From: Paracoccaceae bacterium
GTDB lineage: Bacteria > Pseudomonadota > Alphaproteobacteria > Rhodobacterales > Rhodobacteraceae
Assembly: GCA_003550665.1 (NCBI GenBank)
Contig: PUKW01000048.1
Span: 1-38,807 of the forward strand
Direction of reading: 5' to 3'
Length of the DNA: 38,807 nt
Part shown: positions 17,455 through 26,331 of the stretch, in pieces
Layout of the letters: every line of letters begins with the position of its first letter
Numbering within the stretch: position 1 is the stretch's first letter
Position numbers and translations under genes: made by a program
Notes under the pieces: generated by a model
The model's database searches: none
What the model was told of the DNA's origin: nothing
Seen by the model: the letters and a program-made list of their open reading frames with translations, nothing else

Positions 17455-20084
17455 TCCGCGGCGAGCCCCTTGAGCTCGTAGATCAGATCGAGCGCGTCGC
17501 GCGGGCTGAGCGTGTCGGGGTCGAGCTGCGCGAGCCGGTCGCGCAGCGGCGCGTCGCGGTCCGGGGCGGGGGCCGCGGCGGGAACCGAGAACAGCGGCAG
17601 GTCATCCACGAGGGTGCGCCGGCTTTGCGAGCGCTCGCCCGATTCCAGCGCCTCGAGCACCACCCGCGCGCGCTCCACGACCGAGCCGGGCAGCCCCGCG
17701 AGCCGCGCGACCTGCACCCCGTAGGAGCGATCCGCCGCGCCGGGGCGGACCTCGTGCAGGAAGATCACCTCACCCTCCCATTCGCGCACCGCGACGGTGG
17801 CGTTCTCGACCCCGTCGAGCTTAGCGGCGAGGGCCGTGAGCTCATGGTAATGCGTGGCAAACAGCGCGCGGCAGCCATTGACGGCGTGCAGATGCTCGAG
17901 CGTCGCCCAGGCGATCGACAGGCCGTCATAGGTCGCGGTGCCGCGGCCGATCTCGTCGAGGATCACCAGCGCGCGCGCATCGGCCTGGTTGAGGATCGCC
18001 GCAGTCTCGACCATCTCGACCATGAAGGTCGAGCGCCCCCGCGCGAGGTCGTCGGCCGCGCCGACGCGGCTGAAAAGCTGGCTGACGAGTCCGATGCGCG
18101 CACGGCGCGCGGGCACGAAGGCCCCGGCCTGCGCGAGCAGCGCGATGAGCGCGTTCTGGCGCAGGAAGGTCGATTTGCCCGCCATGTTGGGCCCCGTCAC
18201 GAGCCGGATCGCCGCGCCCGGCTCGGCGGGGCTGAGGGTGCAGTCATTGGCGATGAAGCTTGCGCCCTCGGCGCGCAGCGCGCGTTCCACGACCGGGTGA
18301 CGCCCGCCCTCGATCTCGAGCGCGCGGCCGCTGTCGAGCTCGGGCCGGCACCAGTCCTCCTCGGCGGCGAGGGTGGCAAACGCCGCAGCCAGATCGAGCT
18401 CCGCGAGCCCCTGCGCAGCAGCCGCGATGGCCTCTGTGCATGCCAGAACCGCGCCGCGCAGCTCCTCGAAGAGCCGTCGCTCGATCTCGAGCGCGTGGCC
18501 GCCCGCATTCAGGATGCGCGTCTCGAGCTGCGAGAGCTCCGTGGTGGTGAAACGCAGCTGATTGGCCGTGGTCTGGCGGTGAATGAAGGTCTCCGACAGC
18601 GGCGGGTTCAGCATGCGCTCGCCATGCGTCGCGGTGGTCTCGACGAAATAGCCGAGCACATTGTTATGCTTGATCTTGAGGGAGTTTATCCCGGTCAACT
18701 CCACATATTGTGTTTGCATCCCGGCGATGACGCCACGCCCCTCGTCGCGCAGCTTGCGCGCGGCGTCGAGATCGGCGTCGTGCCCCGCCGCGATCAGCCC
18801 GCCATCGCGCAGCTGCGGCGGCGGCTCGGCCACCAGCGCGCCCTGCAGGGTCCCGGCGAGCGCGTCATGGCCGTCGAGTGCTGTCGCAGCCGCGCGCAGA
18901 CGCTCGGGCAGCTCGGCATCCGAGAGCATCGCGGCGAGCGCCCCGGCGCGGTCGAGCCCGTCGCGGATCGCGGCGAGGTCGCGCGGCCCGCCCCGCTCGA
19001 GCGACAGCCGCGACAGCGCGCGGTCCATGTCCGGCACCCGGCGCAGGCTCTCGCGCAGCGCCTCGCGCAGTGGCGCATCCGCCGCGAGATGACCCACCGC
19101 GGCGTAGCGCGCGGCGATCTCGGCGGGCTCGCAGGAGGGGCTCGAGAGCCGGCGCTCGATCAGCCGGCCGCCCGCCGCGGTCACACTGCGATCGACCACC
19201 GACAGCAGCGACCCCTCGCGCCCGCCCGACAGGCTCCGGGTGATCTCGAGATTGCGCCGCGTGGCGGCATCGATGCGCATCGCCGCGCCCGCGCTCTCGC
19301 GCACCGGCGCGCGCATCAGCGGCATCTGCCCGCGCTGCGTAAGGTCGAGATAATCTGCGAGCGCGCCCATCGCGGCGATTTCGGCGCGCTCGAAACTCCC
19401 GAAACCCGCCAGCGTGCTCACCCCGTAGAGCGTGCAGAGCCGCCGCTCGCCGGCCGCGCTGTCGAAGCTCGCCCGCGCCAGCGGCGTCAGCGCCGCGCCG
19501 GCCTCCTCGGCGAGCGGGCGCAGCGCGGCCTCCTCCGTCTCCGGCACGAGCAGCTCGCGCGGGGTGAGCCGGGCGAGCTCGGCGCAGAGCGCTTCGGGCG
19601 CGCAGGGCATCACCCGCAACGCCCCCGTCGAGATATCCACCCAGGCCAGCGCCCCCGCCCCGCGCAGCGCGGCGTAGGCGGCGAGGAAATTGTGCCGCCG
19701 CGCCTCCAGAAGGCTCTCCTCGGTCAGTGTGCCGGGGGTCACCAGCCGCACCACCTCGCGCCGGACCACGGCCTTCGAGCCGCGCTTCTTTGCCTCGGCG
19801 GGGTCCTCCATCTGCTCGCAGACGGCGACGCGGTGGCCCTTGCGGATCAGGGCGAGCAGGTAGCTCTCGGCGGAGTGGACCGGCACGCCGCACATCGGGA
19901 TATCGGCCTCCGCGTGCTTGCCGCGCTTGGTGAGCGCGATGTCGAGGGTCTCGGCGGCCTTCGCGGCATCGTCGAAGAACAGCTCGTAGAAATCACCCAT
20001 CCGGTAGAACAGCAGCGCATCCGGATGCTGTGCCTTGATCTCGAGATATTGCGCCATCATCGGCGTGGCGGCGGCCTGCGTCAC
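17445..20084 (-). CDS. mutS: DNA mismatch repair ATPase MutS
   Basis: An 879-residue MutS1, which binds mismatches and recruits MutL. The N-terminal mismatch-recognition domain has [17 protein letters not shown] with the Phe-X-Glu (FYE) that stacks on the mispair, then connector, lever and clamp regions, and the C-terminal ATPase with Walker [29 protein letters not shown], the Walker [22 protein letters not shown] and [13 protein letters not shown]-terminal tail ends [11 protein letters not shown]. The start used is GTG at 20084, preceded by a GGGGGA stretch; the ATG at 20060 (MMAQY) is an alternative that still keeps the mismatch domain. It is divergent from maeB across 126 bp. Confidence 0.97.
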   Translation of the reverse strand: MTQAAATPMMAQYLEIKAQHPDALLFYRMGDFYELFFDDAAKAAETLDIALTKRGKHAEADIPMCGVPVHSAESYLLALIRKGHRVAVCEQMEDPAEAKKRGSKAVVRREVVRLVTPGTLTEESLLEARRHNFLAAYAALRGAGALAWVDISTGALRVMPCAPEALCAELARLTPRELLVPETEEAALRPLAEEAGAALTPLARASFDSAAGERRLCTLYGVSTLAGFGSFERAEIAAMGALADYLDLTQRGQMPLMRAPVRESAGAAMRIDAATRRNLEITRSLSGGREGSLLSVVDRSVTAAGGRLIERRLSSPSCEPAEIAARYAAVGHLAADAPLREALRESLRRVPDMDRALSRLSLERGGPRDLAAIRDGLDRAGALAAMLSDAELPERLRAAATALDGHDALAGTLQGALVAEPPPQLRDGGLIAAGHDADLDAARKLRDEGRGVIAGMQTQYVELTGINSLKIKHNNVLGYFVETTATHGERMLNPPLSETFIHRQTTANQLRFTTTELSQLETRILNAGGHALEIERRLFEELRGAVLACTEAIAAAAQGLAELDLAAAFATLAAEEDWCRPELDSGRALEIEGGRHPVVERALRAEGASFIANDCTLSPAEPGAAIRLVTGPNMAGKSTFLRQNALIALLAQAGAFVPARRARIGLVSQLFSRVGAADDLARGRSTFMVEMVETAAILNQADARALVILDEIGRGTATYDGLSIAWATLEHLHAVNGCRALFATHYHELTALAAKLDGVENATVAVREWEGEVIFLHEVRPGAADRSYGVQVARLAGLPGSVVERARVVLEALESGERSQSRRTLVDDLPLFSVPAAAPAPDRDAPLRDRLAQLDPDTLSPRDALDLIYELKGLAADQS

Positions 20085-20210
20085 GAAATCCCCCGTTTCC
20101 CCGCCGTGACCCTAGGCAAGCGCGCCTGGCGGTGAAAGCGCCAATGTGCGGCCGTTGTTGTGAGGCGTGCCGCGTGCCGCTATCAGTGATGAAGGCAGGG
20201 AGGACACCAG

Positions 20211-22475
20211 ATGAACGACAATTCGCGTTTCACGCCCGAGGAGGCGTTGGCCTATCACCACGAGCCCAAGCCCGGCAAGTTCGACATCACCCCGTCGAAG
20301 CCGATGACGACGCAGCGCGATCTCAGCCTGGCCTATTCACCCGGCGTCGCGGTACCCGTCGAGGCGATCGCCGCGCGCCCCGAGACGGCCTATGACTACA
20401 CCAACAAGGGCAACATGGTCGCCGTCGTCTCCAACGGCAGCGCGATCCTGGGCCTCGGCAATCTCGGCGCGCTGGCCTCGAAGCCGGTGATGGAGGGCAA
20501 GGCGGTGCTCTTCAAGCGCTTCGCCGATGTCAACGCCGTCGATATCACCCTGGACAGCCAGGACGCCGAGGAGATCATCGCCGCGGTGCGGATCATGGGG
20601 CCGTCCTTCGGAGGCATCAATCTCGAGGACATCAAGGCGCCCGAATGCTTCATCATCGAAAGCCGTCTCAAGGACGAGATGGACATCCCCGTCTTCCATG
20701 ACGATCAGCACGGCACGGCCGTGATCTGCGCGGCGGGGCTGATCAACGCGCTGCACCTGACGGGCAAGACGCTCAAGGAGTGCCGCATCGTGCTCAATGG
20801 CGCGGGGGCCGCGGGGATCGCCTGCATCGAGCTGCTCAAGGCGATGGGCGCGAAGCACGAAAACTGCATCGTGTGCGACACCAAGGGGGTCATCCATACC
20901 GGCCGCGAGGCGGGGATGAACCAGTGGAAGTCGGCCCATGCCGTGGAGACCGATCTGCGCAGCCTCGAGGACGCGATGCAGGGCGCGGATGTGTTCATCG
21001 GCGTGTCGGTGCGCGGAGCGGTGACGTCTGAAATGCTTGCGAGCATGGCGCCCGATCCGGTGATCTTCGCGATGGCCAACCCGGACCCGGAGATCACCCC
21101 GGAGGAGGCGCACGAGGTGCGCGAGGACGCGATCGTGGCCACCGGACGGTCGGACTACCCCAACCAGGTCAACAATGTCCTCGGTTTTCCCTACCTGTTT
21201 CGCGGCGCGCTCGACGTCAATGCGCGCGCGATCAATGACCCGATGAAGATCGCCTGCGCCGAGGCCCTCGCGGCGCTCGCGCGCGAGGATGTGCCCGACG
21301 AGGTCGCGCTCGCTTACGGGCGCAAGCTGAGCTTCGGGCGCGATTACATCATCCCGGCGCCCTTCGACCCGCGCCTCATCCACCGGATCCCGCCGGCGGT
21401 CGCGCGCGCGGGGATGGATACCGGCGTGGCGCGCAAGCCGATCGTGGACATGACGCGCTACGAGCATGACCTGCTCGCGCGGATGGACCCGACTGCGAGT
21501 ATCCTGCAGGGGCTCAACACCCGCGCGCGTGCCGCGCAGGCGCGGATGATCTTCGCCGAGGGCGACGATATCCGCGTGCTGCGCGCCGCCATCGCCTATC
21601 AGCGCTCGGGGCTCGGCCATGCGCTGGTGGTGGGTCGCCACAACGACGTGCGCGACAAGCTCGAGGGCACCGGGCTCGGCGACGCGGTCGAGGAGCTCGA
21701 GATCGTCAACGCCGCCAATACCCGCCATCTGCGCGCCTACAAGGACTTCCTCTATGCGCGGCTGCAGCGGCAGGGCTACGACCGCCAGGACATTCACCGC
21801 CTCGCCGCGCGGGACCGGCACGTTTTTGCCGCGCTGATGCTCGCGCATGGGCATGGCGACGGGCTGGTCAGCGGAGCGACCCGCAAGGCCGCGCAGGCGA
21901 TGGACCTGATCAATCACGTCTTCGATGCCCGCGCGCATCACGGCGCCGCGGGCGTCACGGCGCTTCTGCACAAGGGGCGGATCATCCTCGTGGCCGATAC
22001 GCTGGTGCATGAATGGCCCGACGAGCACCAGCTCGCCGACATCGCGACCAAGGCCGCCGGGGTGGCGCGCCATCTCGGGCTGACGCCGCGCGCCGCCTTC
22101 GTGAGCTTTTCGACCTTCGGGCACCCGGTCTCCGAGCGGGCCGAGAAGATGCAGCGCGCGCCCGAGGTGCTCGATGCGCGCGGGGTGGATTTCGAATACG
22201 AGGGCGACATGTCCGTCGATGTCGCGCTCAACATGAAGACGATGGCGAATTACCCCTTCAGCCGGCTCACCGCACCGGCCAACATCCTCGTGGTGCCGGC
22301 GCGGCATTCGGCCTCGATCTCGGTCAAGCTGATGCAGGAGATGGCCGGCGCCACGGTGATCGGCCCGATCCTGACCGGGGTGACGAAGCCGATCCAGATC
22401 TGCTCGACGGGCTCGACGGTCAACGACATCCTCAACATGGCGGTGATGGCAGCCTGCGATGTCGGCCGCCGATGA
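20211..22475 (+). CDS. maeB: NADP-type malic enzyme with C-terminal phosphotransacetylase domain
   Basis: A 754-residue MaeB-type enzyme that decarboxylates malate oxidatively to pyruvate. Residues 1 to about 430 are the malic enzyme: LAYSPGVAVP, YTNKGNMVAVVSNGSAILGLG, the metal/malate site around LEDIKAPECFIIE and IPVFHDDQHGTAV, NAD(P) loop NGAGAAGIACIELL, and NQVNNVLGFPYLFRGALD. From about 440 on is a phosphotransacetylase-like domain (ILQGLNTRARAAQARMIFAEGDD to the C terminus), which in characterised relatives is regulatory, responding to acetyl-CoA, and lacks PTA activity. The start at 20211 follows GGGAGGAC. The last codon overlaps the next gene as ATGA. The mutS-maeB divergent pair is frequent in Rhodobacterales. 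Confidence 0.95.
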   Translation: MNDNSRFTPEEALAYHHEPKPGKFDITPSKPMTTQRDLSLAYSPGVAVPVEAIAARPETAYDYTNKGNMVAVVSNGSAILGLGNLGALASKPVMEGKAVLFKRFADVNAVDITLDSQDAEEIIAAVRIMGPSFGGINLEDIKAPECFIIESRLKDEMDIPVFHDDQHGTAVICAAGLINALHLTGKTLKECRIVLNGAGAAGIACIELLKAMGAKHENCIVCDTKGVIHTGREAGMNQWKSAHAVETDLRSLEDAMQGADVFIGVSVRGAVTSEMLASMAPDPVIFAMANPDPEITPEEAHEVREDAIVATGRSDYPNQVNNVLGFPYLFRGALDVNARAINDPMKIACAEALAALAREDVPDEVALAYGRKLSFGRDYIIPAPFDPRLIHRIPPAVARAGMDTGVARKPIVDMTRYEHDLLARMDPTASILQGLNTRARAAQARMIFAEGDDIRVLRAAIAYQRSGLGHALVVGRHNDVRDKLEGTGLGDAVEELEIVNAANTRHLRAYKDFLYARLQRQGYDRQDIHRLAARDRHVFAALMLAHGHGDGLVSGATRKAAQAMDLINHVFDARAHHGAAGVTALLHKGRIILVADTLVHEWPDEHQLADIATKAAGVARHLGLTPRAAFVSFSTFGHPVSERAEKMQRAPEVLDARGVDFEYEGDMSVDVALNMKTMANYPFSRLTAPANILVVPARHSASISVKLMQEMAGATVIGPILTGVTKPIQICSTGSTVNDILNMAVMAACDVGRR

Positions 22476-23458
22476 GGCCGGGGCCGCGCAACCTGATCAC
22501 CGATATCGCGGGGCTTGCCGTCGGCAACGCCGAGGACCACGCGCTCAAGTCGGGGGCCACCGTGCTCGTGGCGGAGGCGCCGGTGACGGCGGGCCTGCAT
22601 GTGATGGGCGGCGCGCCCGGCACCCGCGAGAGTGACCTGCTTGCTCCCGACAAGCTGGTGCAGCAGGTCGATGCGCTGGTGCTGTCGGGGGGCTCGGCCT
22701 TCGGGCTGGATGCGGCCTCGGGGGTGGCGGATGCGCTGCGCGAACGCGGGCGCGGCTTCGAGGTCGCCGGGCAGCGGGTGCCGATCGTGCCCGGCGCGGT
22801 CCTGTTCGATCTGTCGAGCGGCGGTGACAAGGGCTGGGACGAGAACCCCTACAAGGCGCTGGGGCGCGGGGCGCTCGATGCTGTGGGAGCGGAGTTCGCG
22901 TTGGGCACGGCCGGCGCGGGCACCGGGGCGACGACGATGGATCTCAAGGGCGGACTCGGCTCGGCCTCGGTGATGCTCGAGGATGGCCCCTGCGTGGGCG
23001 CGCTCGCGGCGGTGAATGCGCTGGGCTCGCCGGTGGTGCAGGGCGGGCCACATTTCTGGGCCGCGCCCTGGGAGATTGGCGGCGAGTTCGGCGGGCTCGG
23101 TCCGGCGCCGGCGCATGACCCCGCCATCGAGCCGCGCCCGCTGCCCGGCGCGGGCGAGTCCACCACCATCGCCATCGTCGCCACTGACGCGACCCTCACC
23201 CAGGCGGAGGCCACGCGCCTCGCCGTGGCCGCGCATGACGGGCTCGCCCGTGCGCTCGTGCCGAGCCATACGCTGTTCGATGGCGATCTCGTCTTTGCCG
23301 TGGCAACCGGGGCGCGCGCACCCGCCGGCCCGGCCGAGCAGCTGCGCCTCGGCCACGCGGCGGCGCTCTGCCTGGCGCGGGCCGTGGCGCGCGGGGTGCA
23401 TGCAGCGCGCCCGGCGCCCGACGATCCGAAGCCCGCCTGGCAGGCGCGGTTCGGCTAG
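22472..23458 (+). CDS. P1-family (DmpA/NylC-like) Ntn hydrolase or aminopeptidase
   Basis: A 328-residue member of the P1/S58 family, self-cleaving Ntn hydrolases that include D-aminopeptidase DmpA, beta-peptidyl aminopeptidases and the nylon-oligomer hydrolase NylC. Visible: LITDIAGLAVGNAED at the start, LSGGSAFGLDAASGVADALRERG (71-93), a GTAGAGTGATTMDLKGGLGSAS segment around 145-166, and GESTTIAIVATDATLTQ (228-244). By analogy to NylC the nucleophile would be Thr231, freed by cleavage before it; here the preceding residue is Ser rather than the Asn of NylC. The ATG at 22472 overlaps the maeB stop, so they share a transcript. Its TAG stop at 23456-23458 lies in the terminal CTAGAGC of an intergenic repeat. 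The substrate is unknown. Confidence 0.88.
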   Translation: MRPGPRNLITDIAGLAVGNAEDHALKSGATVLVAEAPVTAGLHVMGGAPGTRESDLLAPDKLVQQVDALVLSGGSAFGLDAASGVADALRERGRGFEVAGQRVPIVPGAVLFDLSSGGDKGWDENPYKALGRGALDAVGAEFALGTAGAGTGATTMDLKGGLGSASVMLEDGPCVGALAAVNALGSPVVQGGPHFWAAPWEIGGEFGGLGPAPAHDPAIEPRPLPGAGESTTIAIVATDATLTQAEATRLAVAAHDGLARALVPSHTLFDGDLVFAVATGARAPAGPAEQLRLGHAAALCLARAVARGVHAARPAPDDPKPAWQARFG

Positions 23459-23562
23459 AGCGCGTCGCGTTCATTTGCATTCTCGCGCCGCCCTCTAACC
23501 TCTTGAAATCGCGCGTTCGAGGAGCACAAAACCGGTTCCCACTTTTGCGCAACATGCTTTAG
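23455..23562. repeat. Intergenic repeat copy A (full length, ~108 bp, CTAGAGC ends)
   Basis: It starts CTAGAGC (23455-23461) and ends GCTTTAG (23556-23562), imperfect terminal inverted repeats. Inside are GCGCGTCGCG, GCGCCGCC and the core AAAACCGGTTCCCACTTTT. I recognise this core from recurrent intergenic mosaic elements of alphaproteobacteria, from memory rather than a search. Copies are at 30677-30779 (full length, degenerate) and 37233-37275 (left part). It fills the gap between two convergent genes and both their stop codons fall in its ends. Confidence 0.8.
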
Positions 23563-24503
23563 GGTTCGATCAGTTCGAAATCGGGATCGGCCCGGATTTG
23601 CGCGACATGCGCGGCGTAGGCCTGCGCGAGGGTGTCGCGCTCCGCCTCGGTCCAGGGATCGTAGCGGCCGTACTCGGCGCGGGGGTAGCGCTCCTGAAGC
23701 TCGACGCGCCGGGCGAAGGCGGGCTTGACGCCGTCGCGCGCAACGGCGCGCAGAAGCTCGGCAATCGCGCGGCCCGAGGCGGTGGGCCGTTCCTTGCGCC
23801 CGGCCGGATATGTCAGCTGCGCCGCCTCCACGCCGGGACCGCAGAGCGCGGCGAGGAGGCGCGGCTCGAGCACACGGAAATCCTCGTAGCGCCACACCCG
23901 GATCGCGGCGTGCGGGAACGCCGTGCGCAGGGTCTGCAGCACGCCTTGCCAGTTCGGCCGCCGCGCCATCACCATTGCCTTGAATTCCGCCTCCGGCACG
24001 AACCGCCCCGGCGAGGCCGAGCGCAGGAACTCCACATAGGCGGCGGCGAAGAACTCGGGATAGCCGCGGATCGCGAGATACACCTCGTCGACGCGCAGCG
24101 GCATCGCCTGGGCGAATTTCTGCGCCATGCGGTGCCGGTGTCCGTAGAGCTGACCGCGCTGCACGCAGTGGCCGCAATGGCCGAGCATGTTCTCTTCCGA
24201 CAGCACGATGCGCTCGGGTGCGGTTGCGAGGATCGGCGCGAAGAATGCCGCCGAGAACGCCGCGAGCTCATCATCCGAAACCCGGCGCTTGCCCGAGGCG
24301 AGCGCCGGGCGCAGCCGGGGTGCCACGCCCAGCATCTCGTAGGCATTGACCTGCGCGGGCACGGTCACGTCGCGGCGCAACTTGCGGTGATGGACATAGG
24401 CGATGGCGCGCTCCGCCAGATCCTCCGCGTTGCGGTTGAGTACCGACTGGATATGCGAGGTTGCGGTCTTGTGCGCGCCGCCATGCAGGACGAGCCGGGT
24501 CAT
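23559..24503 (-). CDS. Sulfotransferase-like P-loop protein
   Basis: A 314-residue protein with LHGGAHKTATSHIQ at residues 5-18, the 5'-phosphosulfate-binding loop pattern of PAPS-dependent sulfotransferases (HKTGTT in better-known members). A second candidate PAPS-contact region is AIRGYPEFFAAAYVEF in the middle, where sulfotransferases have R and S residues contacting the 3' phosphate. The rest fits the family's broad shape but I recognise no closer relative, so the acceptor is unknown. It is the last of three minus-strand genes with a glycosyltransferase and a methyltransferase. The TAA stop is made by the end of repeat copy A. A kinase-like or structural role cannot be excluded. Confidence 0.65.
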   Translation of the reverse strand: MTRLVLHGGAHKTATSHIQSVLNRNAEDLAERAIAYVHHRKLRRDVTVPAQVNAYEMLGVAPRLRPALASGKRRVSDDELAAFSAAFFAPILATAPERIVLSEENMLGHCGHCVQRGQLYGHRHRMAQKFAQAMPLRVDEVYLAIRGYPEFFAAAYVEFLRSASPGRFVPEAEFKAMVMARRPNWQGVLQTLRTAFPHAAIRVWRYEDFRVLEPRLLAALCGPGVEAAQLTYPAGRKERPTASGRAIAELLRAVARDGVKPAFARRVELQERYPRAEYGRYDPWTEAERDTLAQAYAAHVAQIRADPDFELIEP

Positions 24504-24528
24504 CGCGGGGATCGTGCGCGCGCGATGC

Positions 24529-25116
24529 TCAAGGCACGGTGATCAGGAATTGCTGGCCCTGAAGCTCCGGTGGGAAGTCCAGACCGCGCGCCGCGAGCTC
24601 GTCGCGCACCGCCTCGCGCACATGCTTGCGGCCCTCGCGCTGCCAGCCGAAATCGTCGCCCGCGATGATCCCGCCGGGGCGCACCTTGTCGAAGGACAGC
24701 GCGAGATCCCGGCGCACGAAATCATAGAGATGATTGCCGTCGATATAGACCCAGTCGAAGTGATCGTCGGGGTATTCGGCGAGTACCTGCTCGGAAAAGC
24801 CCCTGCGGATCACGACCGCGTCGCGATCGGCGAAGCGGGCGGTGACATGCTCGAACATCTCGCGCATGGCGTCGTGCTGCCTGTTCTTGGCGTGCACCCA
24901 GGTGTCGGGGTTGGCATCGGCCAGAAGATCCCACGGATCGATGAGCACCAGCTCGCGCGGGGCGGTGATCTCGAGGATCGAGGCGGTGAAATCGCCATTC
25001 CAGACGCCGATCTCGGCGCAGCGCCCGCCATGGGGCAGCCGGGCGAGCATCCGCTCGCGGTTGGCCTGGCGTTTGGCCTTGCGTGCGGCGCGCTCGGCGG
25101 CGGGGGTGTCGGTCAT
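24529..25116 (-). CDS. Class I SAM-dependent methyltransferase (Methyltransf_24-like)
   Basis: A 195-residue Rossmann methyltransferase. Motif I is GGRCAEIGVWNGDFTASIL (about 31-49), the acidic end of strand 2 is LVLIDPWD, and FDWVYIDGNHLYDFVRRDL then VRPGGIIAGDDF match the pattern of the Methyltransf_24 group, where the second Asp-His pair is typical. The first 25 residues are Arg/Ala/Lys-rich. Such proteins often accompany glycosyltransferases and modify sugars or small acceptors, but nothing here fixes the acceptor. It starts 4 bp after the glycosyltransferase stop and ends 25 bp before the sulfotransferase-like gene, so the three are likely one transcript. Confidence 0.85.
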   Translation of the reverse strand: MTDTPAAERAARKAKRQANRERMLARLPHGGRCAEIGVWNGDFTASILEITAPRELVLIDPWDLLADANPDTWVHAKNRQHDAMREMFEHVTARFADRDAVVIRRGFSEQVLAEYPDDHFDWVYIDGNHLYDFVRRDLALSFDKVRPGGIIAGDDFGWQREGRKHVREAVRDELAARGLDFPPELQGQQFLITVP

Positions 25117-25120
25117 CGGC

Positions 25121-26107
25121 TCACTCCGTCACTGTGGTCGGCGGGGCGGCCCCGCAGAGCTGCAAGAGCTCGGCGCGCAGCGCCGCGTAATCGGGATCAT
25201 CGCGCAGCTCGGCGAGCCGGGCGCGGTGCTGCGCGCGGGCCTCGGCGTCGAGCCGCGCGACCTCGGGATCGGCCATCAGCCGCGCGATCTCTGCCTTCAC
25301 GGCGGGCATGTGGCGCAGGATCGAGCGGTCCGTCGCCCCAAAGCGGCACCAGCGCACCCAGTATTCGGAGGACAGCGTCTGGCGCACATGGTTTGCGCGC
25401 CCGCGGTCGCGCTTGAGCAGGTAGCAGTCGATCGAGCGCACCGCGTAGTGGTTCATCTGTGCGATCCCGTAGCCGAGCGCGCGAAACGGCCGCCGCGGAT
25501 CGCGCCCCGGCACCGCATCGGCGAAGGCCGAGCGCCAGCGCACTGCCGTCTCGTCGGTGTAGTGCGGCGCGTGCAGGCCGAGCTTGTCGAGCGCGGCAGG
25601 GCGGCGAAACAGTGTCTTGACGAAGCGCTTCTCCCCGGCGCCGTCGCCGGCCGGTTCGCACTCGGTCAGCGGCTCGAGCACCCCGTCCAGCAGCCCGACA
25701 TGGCCATTGTTGGAAAACATCCGCCAGGTCACCGGGATCGCGTCGGCGTCGAGGTAATGGTTGAGCAGATCGGCCAGATGCCCTGCACCCACCCCGATAT
25801 TGAGAAACTCGTCCACATCGCTGACGAGCACCCAGCGCGCCGCGTCATAAACCGCGTCCGCGCGCGCGTATTTGAGCGCCGATTTGTGCGGCCCGCGACG
25901 CAGGACTTCGTTGTGGCGGTGATGCACGATCCCGAGCGCGTCGAGTCGCTCCAGCAGCCGGTCGGTGCCGTCGGTGCAGTCATTGGTGTAGATCAGGAAG
26001 GTGTCGAAGCCGATGACGCGGTGATAGGCGACCCATTCGAGCACGAAGGGACCCTCGTTCTTCATCGTCGAGACGATGAGGGCGGGGGCGAAATCATCTC
26101 GGTCCAT
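25121..26107 (-). CDS. Glycosyltransferase family 2-like protein (Glyco_tranf_2_4 type)
   Basis: A 328-residue protein with a GT-A type N-terminal half: LIVSTMKNEGPFVLEWVAYHRVIGF (10-34), a DCTDGTDRLLERL turn, and VLVSDVDEFLNI (about 91-102), where DVDEF supplies the DxD metal site. The pattern of KNEGP followed by EWVAYH is characteristic of the Glyco_tranf_2_4 group. The C-terminal third has HYAVRSIDCYLLKRDRGRAN, conserved in the group. It is the first gene of the three-gene minus-strand set; its promoter must be in 26108-26331, opposite the TAXI transporter. The sugar and acceptor are unknown; a role in surface polysaccharide is inference from the neighbours. Confidence 0.82.
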   Translation of the reverse strand: MDRDDFAPALIVSTMKNEGPFVLEWVAYHRVIGFDTFLIYTNDCTDGTDRLLERLDALGIVHHRHNEVLRRGPHKSALKYARADAVYDAARWVLVSDVDEFLNIGVGAGHLADLLNHYLDADAIPVTWRMFSNNGHVGLLDGVLEPLTECEPAGDGAGEKRFVKTLFRRPAALDKLGLHAPHYTDETAVRWRSAFADAVPGRDPRRPFRALGYGIAQMNHYAVRSIDCYLLKRDRGRANHVRQTLSSEYWVRWCRFGATDRSILRHMPAVKAEIARLMADPEVARLDAEARAQHRARLAELRDDPDYAALRAELLQLCGAAPPTTVTE

Positions 26108-26248
26108 GCGTCACCAATCCGGGCATGCCACGCCTTGGCCGCATCATCTGGCGGGCGCGGCGCATACGCATTCAAGATGTAGCAATTTCCGCCCCGGTGC
26201 AAAAGCCTTAATCGCGTCGGCCGCCGCGACCGCGACGCGCCGGCGCGG

Positions 26249-26278
26249 TTGACATGGCGCGAGTTTCGCGTGTGAATT
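26249..26278 (+). promoter_or_regulatory. Candidate promoter of the TAXI-TRAP operon
   Basis: A perfect -35 hexamer TTGACA at 26249-26254 with a weak -10 (GTGAAT at 26272-26277 or TGAATT at 26273-26278) after 17 or 18 bp, about 55 bp before the TAXI start. The remainder of the 225-bp gap (26108-26331) shows no gene; it must also hold the promoter of the minus-strand glycosyltransferase set. Confidence 0.4.
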
Positions 26279-26331
26279 GCGGTGTCGTGCCGGCCCGGTC
26301 GGGCCGCACCGGAGGAAACAGGGAGAGAGTC

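Noticed and set aside
20226-20232. TTTCACG in maeB as a third parS
   Set aside because: Only a half site; the right arm of the palindrome is absent.
20337-22307. Long minus-strand open frame (656 codons) opposite maeB
   Set aside because: His/Arg/Asp-rich shadow of a clear enzyme; no ribosome-binding site or domain.
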